This document shows, piece by piece, positions 10,300 through 22,300 of a stretch of DNA of 64,000 nt. The translations under genes and the position numbers were made by a program. Numbering within the stretch: position 1 is the first letter of the stretch; every line of letters begins with the position of its first letter. The DNA lies in the NCBI GenBank assembly GCA_022478985.1, contig JAKSZP010014955.1, positions 1 through 64,000 of the forward strand, given 5' to 3'. The notes under the pieces are model-generated. The model worked only from the letters and a program-made list of their open reading frames with translations. It had not been told where the DNA came from and ran no database searches. Source of the DNA: Massospora cicadina. Its lineage: Eukaryota; Entomophthoromycota; Entomophthoromycetes; Entomophthorales; Entomophthoraceae.

Positions 10300-11570
10300 C
10301 TAAGGAAGCTTTAAAGGGAACTAGAGACTGTCAATAATAATATGTTAACTTGGCGTCAAACGCTGATTTCACTACTTTGGTGAAACGGTTGACAAAAGCC
10401 AAGGAAGAGTTTGAGCGAGTTGGTCTGTCTACAATGACCTTTATGGAAAGATCTCCTCCTATATATATCTAGGAGATCAAATTTAAAGAAGTAATCAGAA
10501 GACAGTGTGAGAAGAGGATAGAGAATGCTTATTCCAGATTCACAAAGATATGGTGCACATATTGAAGCATATAAAGGAACTATAAAGTCAAAAGTTTAAT
10601 TGCACTCAAATAGAGGTGGAAAATGCTGATAATAATATGTACAAAACTCCATTTGGGAAGATACAACCACCTATGATAGCTAGTAACAATCACTGCTTTT
10701 GGGGATGAGTCCCATAAATTACGCCTACAAGTAATTGAGTTGTGATTCAGGAATCCCCTTTTAATTTAGTGATGTAGGAAGTTTAGAATACTCTGAGATT
10801 ACCCACCTTTTACTGGGATAATGAACTAGCATTTTCCGCCTATTTGAGATGACAATGTTCATATATGGCAATAGACATAAGGCGGTAATTGTGATGAAAT
10901 TCCTGAAAATTAAATGTCAAAATTTGGTGTTTCCTCATCCTAACGGGGACAATTAGATGTATAATGAGGCCAAAGAAGCAATTATGACAGAGTTTGGAAG
11001 CCCTAAGCAGATGTCCAATTGCAAACAAGAGCTCAGGGGCATTCAACTATTAGAGGATGAGACTCTAAAATCTTTCACCAACAAATTCTACCAATAATTG
11101 TAAATCCTGACCAGGGAGAAGGTAATATCATATTTTAATGTATAAATTTGTGATGCAACTGATGCTTCAGGCTTACCTAGTTTTGTCTTACAATGGCTTC
11201 AGTGCTTGTGACCCAGATGTTCCCATCACAGATGAGAGATCATCTAATGATGCTAGGAGCAATTTTCAAAGCCATCAATTGAACTTAAAGGTCATTCCTG
11301 CTAAAAATCAGAATCCAATAAAATTTTCTGAGCCAAAATAAGTGCGACCAAATTGAGTGTAAAATAAAACAAGCCTAAAATGACAACAACGTGTGGACAA
11401 AGCTCAAATCTGCTAACCAATGTGGAAAACCTGGACATTTTGCCACCTAATATTGGAGCAAGAAGCATAAAGAGGTAGTTACTATAGTTAGGGCTAAAGA
11501 AAAAACAGTCACTAGTTGGGAAAAGGAACTGAAGTCTAGATAAGGAACAATCCAGCACTTTAGTCAAACC
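10300..11570 (+). pseudogene. E3 Gag (broken)
   Basis: On the plus strand ~10,840-11,100 shows the capsid text 'KCQNLVFPHPNGDN', 'EAKEAIMTEFGSPKQMSN' and 'DETLKSFTNKFYQ', equivalent to E1 and E5. The knuckle region near 11,410-11,455 reads 'NQCGKPGHFAT' but the first Cys is lost and the last is displaced by a stop. Upstream, 10,370-10,620 shows charged, probably helical text. Multiple stops and frame changes. Confidence 0.7.
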
Positions 11571-12700
11571 TGTTCACCCTAGTATTGAATGTTGACTTGG
11601 ATGTTCTGAATTATTTGTTGGTGAAGAAACACCTGACCCGCACAATAATTTTGTAAATCTGGATTTAAACGCCATCACCTAGGCAAAATTGAAGAGAAAC
11701 AACCATTATATTGTGAAAGAAGCTGCTCAGCAATATGCTCATTAGCTAGTGGACAAGATTAGATCTGCAAAAGGCATAGAAGAAATTTTAAAGACAAGAC
11801 AAGATGAGGAGAACATATCTCTTCACATTAGCACAATTAAGGAATCTTTTCCTGATTTACCTATGCAATTAATTCATACTCTCAATTCAGAGAATAATGC
11901 CGCTATTTTTCCATAAACATCTTAATACAATATTCTGATTGTGAATATGTGGATATCATAGTAAACTGATTGGGAGTAGGGCGATAATTGACAGTGGTTT
12001 GCCTATTAATATCGTTTTAACCAAATTGGCGAAAATAAAGATTTTTCTGGATCTAGAGCACTAGAAGGAGTATAAACCACTGGATTAGATATTACAATAT
12101 GTTTGGAGCAAAAATTCACTATTACTTTGGTTCAAATTTTTTGTGTATCAGCGCCTACCATAGTGCTGGCTAATCAAAATATGACATACTTATTGGGATG
12201 GACGTCCTGAGAAAGTATAACTGAAATATGATTTTGAGTAGAGAACTTTGACAATTTTGAGGAAAACCCTGCCCTTGCTATATCAGAAGCAGAAGAACTG
12301 CCGCTGGAAAAAGAAGAGCAATTTTGTAAATTTGATTTACAATGATGGCATCATTCCCATCCAGTACAAATTGGTTGGATAAGAATTTAGGAAATGCTGA
12401 AGCAGATACTCGATAATTGTGGGATACCCTTGAGGATGAAAACAACAAATACCATTCCTCTGGCAATGAAAATAATCATTAACACAGGGTTAATGCTTAA
12501 AGCCCAGAGTAAATATATGGAGAAGCTATCAGCCCACAAAATAAATTAAGGATTGAACCTTAGGTAGCACCAGGGATTATCATGCCAGGACATGGATAAA
12601 TAAGTGTGCTACTGGCCAATATGGGAGAGAAACCAATTAAAATAAAAAAATTTGAGTCATTGCGTTTATGCATTTAATCCTAACAACAAATATCAGTAAA
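11571..12700 (+). pseudogene. E3 protease and linker (broken)
   Basis: The active site reads 'AIIDSGLPINI' near 11,980-12,015 with the catalytic Asp kept and the usual Ala replaced by Leu. 'LDLEHxKEY' follows, as in E1 and E5. The linker 'APGIIMPGHG' near 12,565 matches the segment before RT in E1. Stops and indels throughout. Confidence 0.6.
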
Positions 12701-13640
12701 TTCCGTGACTTCAGAACAATAACTGATATTGGATTTAAGATATATTTAGCTGAGCATCAACCTTTTTGTTTAAGAGCAGCGGGCTGATTCATGGAGCAAT
12801 AGCAAGAAGATGTGCTCCATTTTTTGAGAAGTATTGGTGATATTTTCCCAAGATGATAATGACCTTGGATGTGCAAAAACCGTGATCCATAAAGTTAACT
12901 CTGGGTAAATCCACCAATAAGGATGAGACTTGTCTGCTGGTATAGAGCTTCTGAAGCTGTGGTCAGCAAAGAAATTATTAAGTTAGTAGAGCATGGTCTC
13001 CTTGTTTTGTCATCGTTTCCATGGGTGAGCCCAATCCTAATTGTAAAGAAGAAGAAGAAGGGTGAAAATAAAGTGGTGGTCACTCATCACCAATTAAATA
13101 AAAGCACTAAGAAAAATACTCATCTATTGTCAAGGATCAACAATGCACTTGATTGCCTAGGGGATGACAAGTACTTTTCAGTGATAAACTTTATTTCAGG
13201 ATATTGGAAAAAGGATTTGCCAAAGGAGGATCAAGAAAAACATGCAATAAGCACTGCACAGGAACTGTACCAGCCGACCAGAATGCTTTAGAAATTGTGC
13301 AATGTGCCAATGATATTCCAGTAAGCAATGGACTATATCCTCAGCAATATGAAGCTGTCCTGCATTTAGTGTACTTAGATGATATTAATGTATTCATCAG
13401 GACCTTCATGTATCACCTGAAGCACTTAAAAGAAGATTTCAAGTGCCTGGTGATGGCAAACTTAAAGATCAATCAGAGGAAATGTCATTTCTTTAAAAAG
13501 ATTTTTAAGTACTTAACCTTTGTGATAAACTCCAGTGGCTTTAACCTCAGCTGCAGAAGATTACCACCATTGAACTGATGTCCTTTGAAGAGCATTTAGG
13601 ATACATAAGTATTTCTTATAATGTTCCCTATCACCAAATT
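12701..13640 (+). pseudogene. E3 reverse transcriptase (broken)
   Basis: The 12,923-13,291 piece carries 'LVEHGLLVLSSFPWVSPIL', then five lysines from a short GAA run, then 'SGYWKKDLPKEDQEK' and 'LYQPTRM'. A frame change near 13,290 leads to the next piece, with the intact catalytic box 'LVYLDDINVF' (~13,366-13,395) and 'NLKINQRKCHFFKK'. Fingers, palm and thumb regions are thus recognisable in order. The lysine run is longer than in E1 (VKKKG) and probably arose by repeat slippage. Confidence 0.8.
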
Positions 13641-14330
13641 CACAAAGGATATCATCAGAATCTCTGACCATTATTCCAATTACTGAAGAATTCTAAAAAA
13701 TTGTGTAGAACAATAAGGCTCAATAATCATTCAATGAGTAATTCTGATACTTGAAGACTAGTCCTGTCTTAAAAATATTGTGATTTTAATTGGTAGTGTA
13801 TCAATCAGACAGATGCCTCTTTTATGGCAATTGGTGCTGTTTTAAGTCAAGTAGATGAGGACAGGAAGAACATATGATGTCCTATGCAAGAAGAACACTA
13901 ACTTTAGTAAAAAGGATCTATACCATGATGATCGTGAATGCCTTGCATTGATTTATGCATGCAAGAAATTCTGAGCTTATATCTATAGGACACATTTTAG
14001 AGTAGTGACTGACCACTCATCTCTACGCTGGCCTATAATCTGAAGGACCCAAGGGACGACTGGCCTGATGGGCTTTTAAACTACAAGCCTACAATTTTGA
14101 GATAATATAAAGAGCAGTAGCAGCACACCAAAATGCTTACCAATTATCAACATTGCCTTCTGTCTAGGTTGTCTATCATCAAGTGGATGAGGTATTTCAG
14201 AGGATGATCGAAGGCAATATTGGGGACAAACATAGAGAAATTTAAGGTGCGCTAAAGAAATTGATGGAAAACATTTAGATCAATAATGGAAAATTATACA
14301 AAACAATTGACATTAAACTGTTTTTATTCC
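13641..14330 (+). pseudogene. E3 RNase H (broken)
   Basis: Readable fragments include 'MMSYARRTLT' (~13,875), 'ALIYACKKF' and 'YRTHFRVVTDHSSLRW' (~13,985-14,030), the last being the conserved TDH site. Frame changes occur between them. Position between RT and integrase supports the call. Confidence 0.65.
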
Positions 14331-15366
14331 CAAAGCTATTGGAATGTGTAGAAATATTTGAGCTACACATAATCATCAGTTATGGTGGCCTAAGAAAAAC
14401 TATAAATCATATTCACCAGTGTTTTACTTGAAATTGATCAACTATGATGTCACCAAATATCTGCCTGTTGTGTGGAATGCTATCTCCTTAAGCCACATAA
14501 GAATATAATAAGATAAATGCTAGTATACCTGAGTTTGCTTGGCACACAGTGTCTATAGATGTGATGGGACCCTGAGTGTCAGTACTTTAGGAATGAAGTA
14601 CATCATAGTGACCTTATACCATCTGACTAGATGGGCAGAAATAAAAGCCTTGAGCAAAGTGGATGCTACAAGCATGGCGAAATTAATCCTGGACCAAATG
14701 ATGTACTGGCATGGATGCCTGAAAATATTATTGAGTTATAATGAGACAAAATTTACCTCCTATGCGATCCCAAGGCTGAATGAACTTATGGGAATCAGAG
14801 GAGTGGAATCCATTTCATATCACACAGAAACAAATGGAATGGTAGAACGAGTCAATGGGACAATAGCCATAATGCTGACAAAATTGTTCTCATGTAAAAC
14901 TTCTGCTTGGGAAACTATCTAAGTTCAGTTTCTTTAACCTACAATATCTATCATCATACAGCGACATGGATAACGCCATTTTAACAACTACAGGATGAAG
15001 GGCAACATTGCCGCTGATTTTGTATTCTGCTGTAAATACCAGCACCAGGAATGAGTACCAAACAATAACTGAAATGACTGGCAAGTAGTATGATCAAAGT
15101 GCAATCACAGGCATTTGATACCACATTTAATGAAAGAATAAAGGCAAAGATGATGGATGCCAAGAACTGACCAGCGATACAATAGTACTATGTGGTGAAT
15201 AGGGTAGCCTATTAGGATATCCATGGTTTTGGAAGAAGGAATAAGCTGGACACTTTTTAGTCAGGTCCAGTTAAAGCGATCGCCAAGTTGGTGACTGATG
15301 CCTATAGAAGAACCTTGTGGATGGTCAGATAGGTGAACCAGGTCTATACAAAATATCTAAGGTGTT
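14331..15366 (+). pseudogene. E3 integrase (broken)
   Basis: The core piece (14,539-14,922) reads 'YHLTRWAEIKALSKVDATS', then 'LLSYNETKFTS' where the second catalytic Asp has become Tyr, then 'NGMVERVNG' with the glutamate kept. The first Asp (SIDVMGP) is legible in a neighbouring frame near 14,555. The C-terminal domain is legible at ~15,240-15,360 ('GPVKAIAKLVTDAY', 'YTKYL'). Loss of an active-site Asp plus frameshifts make it inactive. Confidence 0.8.
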
Positions 15367-15462
15367 GGATCTAGGGGAATAATAATTACAATGTTCCTGA
15401 GGGACCACATAATCTACTATCCATAGGGTAAGTCCTGGTTTGTTGGCGAAGTTACAGGAGGC

Positions 15463-15556
15463 GACCACTGAACCATGATGGTTGGTTTAGTCTAAAAGAT
15501 AGACCTCTGAACCATGATAGCTGGATAAGTTCAAAAAATGAACCTCTGAACCAGTG
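15463..15556. repeat. 39-bp tandem repeat, ~2.4 units
   Basis: Units start at 15,463, 15,502 and 15,541, each with the core CTCTGAACCATGAT or a close variant. It lies between the end of E3 integrase and the A-rich tract. I do not see it at the same place in E1 or E5. Confidence 0.75.
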
Positions 15557-15601
15557 TATGGGAAAAGAAAATATAAATATCTGAACTTACTGATAGGTTA
15601 A

Positions 15602-15715
15602 GTCCCATTGCAAAAAAGAGAAAAATAAAATGAGAAAAATATAAAAAAATAATATAATATAAAAATTAATGAAGAAAAATTATATAAAAAAATAAAAATG
15701 AAAAAATATTTAATC
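15602..15715 (+). repeat. A-rich tract after E3 integrase
   Basis: Almost only A, T and scattered G on the plus (coding) strand. Same position and strand bias as in E1 and E5. Confidence 0.7.
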
Positions 15716-15739
15716 TTGCTTTTTATTTTGCAGTTATAA

Positions 15740-16136
15740 ACAAACTGGTAATGTTCCCTTATGTTATTGGTATGACCAACTTGAGTTGATACTGGGTCCA
15801 CCGTGATTAGTCCCAAGGCGCTGAAATAAAGCATCATAATGGCAGGATCAGGATGGGTTGAAACTAAATCTGCGGAAAGAGGCCTAGAAATTTTATTAGT
15901 CTGGGGGGATACAGGGACCAATAGATTGGGGAAGCCATCCAATAAGATTTTTTAAATAACAAAGTGTCATATAATCTTGATCTTGGAAATACAGGCTTTA
16001 AAGACCTTCTAAATGCAAAAATGCCTGAACTAGGCTGGCATGACATGTGGCCATGGGAACTGTGCTCTTCAGAGGCAGCATCAAGAAGGACATAGAAAGA
16101 AAAACACAATAATATGAATAACAAGAGACTCATCAA
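15740..16136 (-). pseudogene. E3 candidate antisense frame (relic)
   Basis: On the strand opposite to gag-pol, two overlapping open pieces (15,864-16,136 and 15,598-15,942) read with one frame change. The first begins with a hydrophobic stretch 'SLLLFILLCFSFYVLL' that could be a membrane segment, and contains 'HSSHGH'. The second contains 'GFPNLLVPVS' and 'LYFSALGLITV'. The E5 antisense frame shows, in the same order and position, 'SLVCCFLICQVSF', 'HSGHSF', 'GFPNFTKLDVP' and 'WFQLALSLKSI'. Each match alone is weak; order, strand and location together support homology. Function unknown. It could also be fortuitous open sequence. Confidence 0.4.
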
Positions 16137-16256
16137 GTAAGAAATTGATAATAACTAATATTCCAAATTAAACCATAATGGTGATCTTAGTCAGTATCAA
16201 AGCAACATATGCTTCAAAAATCTTCATCGCTGGAAAATATGGTTAAGCAGGGGGAT

Positions 16257-17337
16257 TGTTAGGATTTCAATATGCCCACTTTACTCATCTTGATCAATTG
16301 TAATAAATCTTCTTAAGCACTAGGGGATGTATCCCACTAGTGGATGTGGGAGTTATTGATTATATACAATGACTATTGTCTGCAGAATTATTTTAAGTTA
16401 ATATTGAGCAATTCACCAGGTTTTAATCTGCCAGATCGCTAATGTTTCATTGTGGATGATCCTCAACAATAACAAGTGATTAGGCTGTTAATTGTAGTAT
16501 TGTTAATCTGATGTACTTGTAGGAATTTATTTAGATTTTGTAACCAATTGACTATGGGTTTTCTGGGTTTCTAGGAGTGTGATGCCGCCTGTGATAAGCA
16601 AATTGCAAGTTAAACTTTTAGGAGATCACATCCTGCTATCTATAGGTAAAAGTCCCATTACCTAAGCAAGTTGTTAACCTAATAGGGGTGACACGCTAGA
16701 GTTGATCAAAGGCGTTGGGAGACGTTATTTCGTTTAACCCAGAAGAGGTTACATTAAGTCATCAGAGGAATCTGATTAAATTGATGAGGAAGGTCATCAT
16801 TTTGAGACCCTGAAGGGTTTTCATAAGCGATGGCTACAATTTTCAAATTGTGCGCCCACAGAAGAGTTGGGCGCCGAATTCACTTATAAATTCTCTTGCA
16901 TTATGATAGGAAAGCATATAGAGACAGTTAAAGATATTCACAAAAAATTTGATAATTTAGACAGTTTTACTTTTAAGACTAGATTTTGTAAGAATAAGAG
17001 ATCCTTTGTCTATCTTGTTATCTCTGCGGACACTGTGTGACAAGAAAGAAGAACTATTGAATCTAATAATAGGTTAAGTTCTATCATAAGAGTTAAGAAG
17101 TCCTATCAATATTCCAGAAGAATATTCAAGATTAATACAAGCACCAGTTTAGCGTTGGACCTAAAAATCATCTTGATATAAGAAATTTAACTTGTATAAT
17201 AGTCTTAATACTATTACTTGCCTTATTCAATTACTTATCAAAAATTCATACAACGCATATATAAAGAATCTGTGCAGATTTCTAGGGAGCTAAAAAGAGC
17301 TACAGTATTGAGAGTAAACAACTACTAGATTTTAACA
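16257..17337 (+). repeat. E3 3' LTR
   Basis: Starts TGTTAGGATT right after a purine-rich stretch (AAGCAGGGGGAT) typical of plus-strand priming. It ends GATTTTAACA, the exact reverse complement of the E1 LTR start. It aligns with 9,124-10,218. The TATA-like box of the 5' copy is not preserved here. Confidence 0.85.
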
Positions 17338-17344
17338 TGTGATG

Positions 17345-17650
17345 TAAGCGTGGAGGAGCATTCAGTATCCTTTTGCAGTTGTGCCCCAACAAAGCAGGAG
17401 AGAAACTACATGGTAACCAGATGTAAATGTTTGGCTGTCATCTTTGTCTGCAATAATCCTGCATCTATATCCATGGAGCTAGATTCTAAGTTTTCACCAA
17501 ATTTGCTTCCCCGCAGTGGCTATATAATCTTAAAGAGCCTGAGGGTCAATTAGAGCAATTTGGGAATTGATTTGAAGCCTATAAATCACAAAGTAATTCA
17601 CTTTTCGGGATGTCACAATGGAATGTTAATGGTTTTCAATTAGTCAATGT
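17345..17650 (+). pseudogene. E4 RNase H end (broken)
   Basis: 'EEHSVSFCSCAPTKQERNY' followed by 'CLAVIFVCN' is the conserved RNase H stretch. In another frame 'YNLKEPEGQLEQF' (~17,525) is the same tether seen in E1 and E5. The catalytic core before it is absent because the element is cut at the E3 LTR. Confidence 0.7.
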
Positions 17651-17899
17651 TTCTGTACTGCCCTGCATGTCAATCAACTATTTAAATGAAGGCCCTTTAG
17701 TACAAAGATTAACAACCACTTCTCTAACGCACCTTCTATAGATTATTAAAGGACACTGGGATTCAAAATGGGGTACTTTATACTTTTTTGAGAGGAGTCA
17801 GAAAACAAGTATACCCTGCCCATCCAAATGACTGTCAAGGATTATGAAGGCTCACATCATTGTTAAAAATAAGGTGGAAAGTCAAAACATTGAAGCATA

Positions 17900-18640
17900 T
17901 TCAGCAGGGTTACCATTAAGAGTCCATGAGGCTCAACATCCAGGACATCTTGATGAAGTGCTAGGAATTTCAATTGCAACAGTCCTTTTAAGCTTCCACT
18001 ACACCTAACTGGTTAAGAAAATTGATCATGGCACACAATGTCAATTAAAGTTATTTTCCCTTTGCCTGTCATTAGCTTTAGTCATTGGCACATAAGCGTA
18101 GGTATCAATAAATTAACTATTTGGACAAGTCTAAGCTACTATGCAACATTTGAGCGGTCACCATAACTAATTCTATTTCTGGAGAATATTATTATTAGCC
18201 ATATGAGTCCTCAGGTTGGTTATACCAATAACACAACATGACTAACGTTAATAACTTCAGAATTGAATAGGCTCATGGGGAATATAGCATTTTTTCTTCC
18301 CTGTACTATCTAGAGACTAATAAAATTGTTGAGCGACTAAATAAACCCATAAAACATATTTTCTGTGGATATTGCTGCATACTCCCCCTCTCAGTGGACC
18401 TCTATGTTATCCCTACTATATTTGCCTACAACAGCAGACATCATAGCGCTACTGGGTTCTACCTCTTCCAACTGCTATACAATTTTCATCCTGCCTAACC
18501 TCCTTATTATAATCTTTTTTTTGAGGTTAAAGGTGGGATTCATGCTAAGGAGTACTTTAACCACCTTTTTAGAGCGTTAATCAAGGTTCAAACTGAAGCC
18601 TGTGGATCTTCCTTGCCTATGGAAATTATCCAAAAGACAC
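17900..18640 (+). pseudogene. E4 integrase core (broken)
   Basis: Best evidence is at 18,400-18,500, where the frame reads 'FAYNSRHHSATGFYLFQLL' and then 'YNFHPA', the end of a gypsy integrase core. It is followed by 'AKEYFNHLFRALIKVQTEA', the helix normally found before the C-terminal domain. Upstream, 'PGHLDEVLG' (~17,940) and 'GTQCQLKLFSL' (~18,035) fit the HHCC finger. Several stops and indels; catalytic residues are not all visible. Confidence 0.65.
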
Positions 18641-19499
18641 AGAATGATCTACATCAAGGACAACTACACAATTAAAGCAGGCAATCAATTATCCTACTGT
18701 GACATTTACAGGTTTGGACAAAGACATAAAACAGGCAACGCTCTAAAAAGAGCTCTTTGCAATCCTGAAAAGTTCATCCTTTGACGTTTAAGCTATCAAG
18801 AACTTGTTTAATGGGAGAATTTTTATAGGGTCCATGAAAAGTCTCTCATACCCTAATATTGCTACTAGCCTCCTCAAGAGCCGCATTGTAGAGATAAGTT
18901 GAGTTGAGGATGGAAATGTTGTCAAAGGCATTTTCCTGGCTTTAATAGTAATACAAAATTGTTGCTGGTTCTAATAAGATAAGCGCACTACATTTTCTAT
19001 CAAAAATGCGTCAACATTGATCCCACCTCTTGGGCCTCCTAGTTATCACAGAACTTTAGCGCAGTGACCACCTCCTCTATATCACATTTTCCCTATAAAT
19101 TGGTATGCTTATGCTTATTGTACTTATTGTACTCAAAATACTGCTTTATAATTTGTGATCATAGAATCAATAAATTGTTGTTCTATGTCTAAAAAGGTTG
19201 GTTATAAATACTCTTTCCTATTATCCAAATAAAAATCTTTTGTTTAACTAAACTTAGCTAGTTTTGTCAGAAGCTCTTCTTTAAAGTAGAGATTTGGTAA
19301 CCTAAGAATTAAAAAAAAATGAGTATCATATAGTTCTCTGTACAACAATCTTTAGTACTGACCTATACATAACAGTTGTTGTTCAATTGATTAGGATCAA
19401 AATAGTTAAGAAAGGAACTATACCTGAGTAATTATTGTTTTTATCTAGTGTAGTGAGTTAATAAGCAAGCAGCAGTTCCAGACCACTCGCCAACTGTAG

Positions 19500-20100
19500 A
19501 TATTTCTCAGGGGTGCAACATGAAATTACTGTTTGCACTGACCATATCCCTTATTGTGCTACTGTAAGCCGCAGAAGCTGGACCATCGCCAGGCACATAC
19601 ATACTGGGATCTTTTCAGTTTCAATCTTAGCTATATGTTTATAAAGTTTCCATTGAACGTTTTGATCAATATGTTAACTTTCAACATTGCTATGGCTCCA
19701 GGTCCAGGGGATGCTCTTTCAGAGCTCATTACAGTCTTACCCTCCTATCCTCAGAAACTTTAAAAGTAGAGAAGGACTTAGGTAATGGCACATAAAGATT
19801 CAATCTTCTGGCACATAGGAAGCAACATTTTGTGTTCCATATCTTAACTATCCCCTTTTAAAGAGGAGCGGCCCACCATCACTGAACCCCATATGATTAA
19901 TGAATCACAAGTAGTAAAATTAGAGGCAAGGCTATCATCAAGAAATAACGCAGATCCATACAGAATCTTGTTGCATGGAAAGGCTACCAAGCCTATAAAA
20001 ATAGCTGGGTGATGTTAAGAATTTTCAAACTGCAAGGAACTAGTGCTCAAGTTCCATATGTCGCACCCTGAGTCTCTCTATCCTCATAAAAAAAGCCATC
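19500..20100 (+). pseudogene. E4 integrase C-terminus and chromodomain (broken)
   Basis: 'QKLDHRQ' at ~19,575 resembles the KLDH(K/R) start of a GPY/F module. After 19,820 the text 'PTITEPHMINESQVVKLEA' leads to 'LVAWKGYQAYKNSWV' (about 19,970-20,010, one frame change), the core of a chromodomain. It ends with 'LVLKFHMSHPESLYP' as in other chromoviruses. Chromodomains steer insertion toward particular chromatin. Confidence 0.7.
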
Positions 20101-21217
20101 CCTCTTGCTACCAAGCTCCCAACCAGTCACAAAAAACTAAGACCTGGTTTATGTATGAGGAGGATATATCTTTCCTGTTCAGATAGAGGTCTATAATGTA
20201 AATCTAGAAAACCAATATCTTAGGCTAGACTACATTAAGTTTTCTTACAGATGAAATCAAGTACTAAAGGCACCTGTGGAGCTTTTAATATAAATGGGCA
20301 ACTTGGCTTATGATGTTGAAGAATGGTGGGTCACTGCTCTGGCCCTCAAATATCTTCCACTGTACCCCCCTTCTCTACTTTTTTCTTGTAAAAAGTAAAG
20401 GGGACCTGCAGGGAGGTAGCTCAGATAAGGAACCACCGGTAAGACCTAGACTCATTCCAAACCTAGCTTTTCATATCTCAACTCTTTTTGAAACCTAGAA
20501 AATTAAGACTAAAAAACTCGAGAAACCTTTAATGAGCCAAAGAAACTGGTCCAGTTCACCAACTAAGAGGTTATGAGCCATATGTTAGCAATTTAAGTCA
20601 ATGTCCATTCCATGATTATTTTATAATAATTGATTAGAATTTATTCCCCAAAGAAGTAAATTCTACCAAAATGTACAATTCAGATGAAACTGCTCATGTT
20701 TGGCTTGGACAAAGCATTTTTACCATCAATCTGAGATATCCACTATTCTAGCTTTTATGATTTCATACAAAATTAATAAGAAAACCCTCAAAATCATGTG
20801 ACTCTTCCCAACTTGACCAATAGAAACTAAAAAGAAAGCGCACAAGCTAGGCCAGTTTCAAGCCACCCTCCCCTCCTCTCACTTCCTTCAAGTAAAAAGA
20901 TAAGAGCTCCTCATAGGGTTGTTTGTTGATTCATTTTATAATTTTTGAACATCTTAAATAAGAATTACCATTGCTATCAACATTTCTCTGTGGACTCCGC
21001 CAAATTTTTAACTTACTATTATTTCCTTTATCTGGTTTATCACGCAGCATTTGCATTCTAGCTCTGACAATTGTTGTGTAGTTGCTCTGATTCATTGACT
21101 CAGCAACTCACCATATCCTAGCGAAGTAACTGAGAATTTACTTTTAGATTATTTTCTAACTATCATTCATAAAATTTATCCCAAACTGCCATATTTTCTC
21201 CACCAACACAGCACTGG
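20101..21217. other. Unassigned, possibly E4 3' region or LTR
   Basis: No domain recognised on either strand. A C-rich stretch (20,860-20,890) and the absence of coding would suit an old 3' LTR of E4, but no second copy is present to prove it. Sequence just left of 21,218 is the insertion site of E5. Confidence 0.3.
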
Positions 21218-21345
21218 TGTAAAAACTGCGGGGTTTTCACTGGTGCACAGGTTTACTTAACTACTGACTCTGGGAGTAAATATGAATTTGATAATTGTAT
21301 AAAGACTATTAGCCTAGGTGAGTTCAGATATATGGTTAGCTTCAG

Positions 21346-21475
21346 CCCTACTCTGGCAATATAAAGGTTTAAGTTACTTTAACCTCACTCTGGCAATATA
21401 AAGGTTCAAGTGATTTTTGCCTCACTCTGGCAATGTATAAGGATTCAAGTGACTTCAGCCTCACTCTGGCATTGA
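21346..21475. repeat. 37-39 bp tandem array in E5 LTR
   Basis: Units start at 21,346, 21,383, 21,420 and (partial) 21,459, each opening CCTCACTCTGGCAATATAA or a close variant. The same array is at 29,731-29,860 in the other LTR. Confidence 0.85.
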
Positions 21476-21635
21476 CACTTAGATAGGAAGTACTTCTTCA
21501 CAACTTCACTTTGAATTTAAACAATCAACAATTTAAAAATAAAGTATTTACAGTACTAAGGTGTTTATTATTAGAACGAGGGAATATTTATAGGGTAAAA
21601 TGGTGAAGGAAATGTGTTAGGAGTATTTGTGGTAA

Positions 21636-21799
21636 CCACAATATTCTTGGCATGCCTAGCTGATGTAAGGGATATCCACGATAGTCTTGGAACACCTAGC
21701 CAACAGAAAAGAGATATCAACGACGGTCTTGGCATGCCTAGCTGACAAAAAGAGATATTCACAATGGTCTCAGCACACCTAGCTGACGAAAAGAGATAC
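21636..21799. repeat. 40-42 bp tandem array in E5 LTR, four units
   Basis: Each unit contains CTTGGCATGCCTAGCTGA or a variant followed by AAAAGAGATAT. Four units here, three in the other LTR (30,023-30,145). Confidence 0.85.
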
Positions 21800-22180
21800 T
21801 GGTTCATTTTCAGGAAAGATTTACAGCTGATTTTCAAGAGAAATAGCATATTTTAAATCGCCATTTGTATTAGCCCACATGTTGGTTACTGAACCCAATG
21901 ATTTCCCATGAGTAATTGCTCATTTTGAGCCAATTTACTCAATCCACGTTGTCAGCAACAATCCCCAACAAGATAGGAATTATAATTCTCATTGGATTTA
22001 ATCCTCTGTGAATTACAATTAACCATTTAATTGGTGATTATCACCAAAGATATGGCATAATTGATCATCATCTCAAAGCTTAATCAATAAGCTAAATTAA
22101 ATAAATGAACCAATTATTTTAAATTAATTGAAGCTTAAATAATTTGCAAGCTGGATAATGTGGTCATATAATTTCCCACA

Positions 22181-22199
22181 CATTCCCCCGCTTGACCAG
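22181..22199 (-). promoter_or_regulatory. E5 polypurine tract
   Basis: On the minus strand GCGGGGGAATG directly precedes the LTR end TGTGGGA, the expected place and composition for the plus-strand DNA primer. Confidence 0.7.
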
Positions 22200-22300
22200 A
22201 TGATCAGTTAAGAATGTCTTCATTGAATAATTCCTTTTACAAACAAATCTTATCTAGTCTGAATGAAGTGGACGCCTCCCATTTTTGAGCGATGTCATGA

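Larger units (their letters stand above)
9124..17337 (+). mobile_element. E3: full-length Ty3/gypsy element (decayed)
   Basis: Two direct LTRs (9,124-10,218 and 16,257-17,337) enclose PBS, gag, protease, RT, RNase H, integrase, a tandem repeat, an A-rich tract, a possible antisense frame and a purine-rich stretch just before the 3' LTR. The order is Ty3/gypsy. Both LTRs start TGTT and the 3' copy ends TAACA. The bases flanking the element (GCTAA on the left, TGTGA on the right) are not a target duplication, and the flanks are different elements on opposite strands, so one side was probably rearranged. LTRs are clearly diverged and all genes are broken: an old insertion. Confidence 0.85.
17345..20100 (+). 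mobile_element. E4: chromovirus (gypsy) relic
   Basis: Starting a few bases after the E3 LTR, the plus strand shows RNase H, integrase, the integrase C-terminal (GPY/F-like) part and a chromodomain in order. RT, protease and gag are missing, probably removed when E3 arrived or in a rearrangement. Sequence and chromodomain set it apart from the E1/E3/E5 family; E11 is the nearest relative here. About 700 bases (18,780-19,480) inside it show no match and may be an insertion. Confidence 0.7.
21218..22180 (-). repeat. E5 3' LTR
   Basis: Starts TGTAAAAACT and ends TCCCACA; on the coding strand that is TGTGGGA...TTTTTACA. It matches 29,603-30,525 almost throughout. The minus strand carries CCTATAAATA at 21,585-21,594, a likely TATA box. 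Two tandem arrays lie inside. Confidence 0.9.

Noticed and set aside
21346..21799. Repeat arrays as a possible CRISPR
   Set aside because: Units are contiguous and of similar sequence throughout, with no unique spacers, and lie in an LTR of a eukaryotic element.
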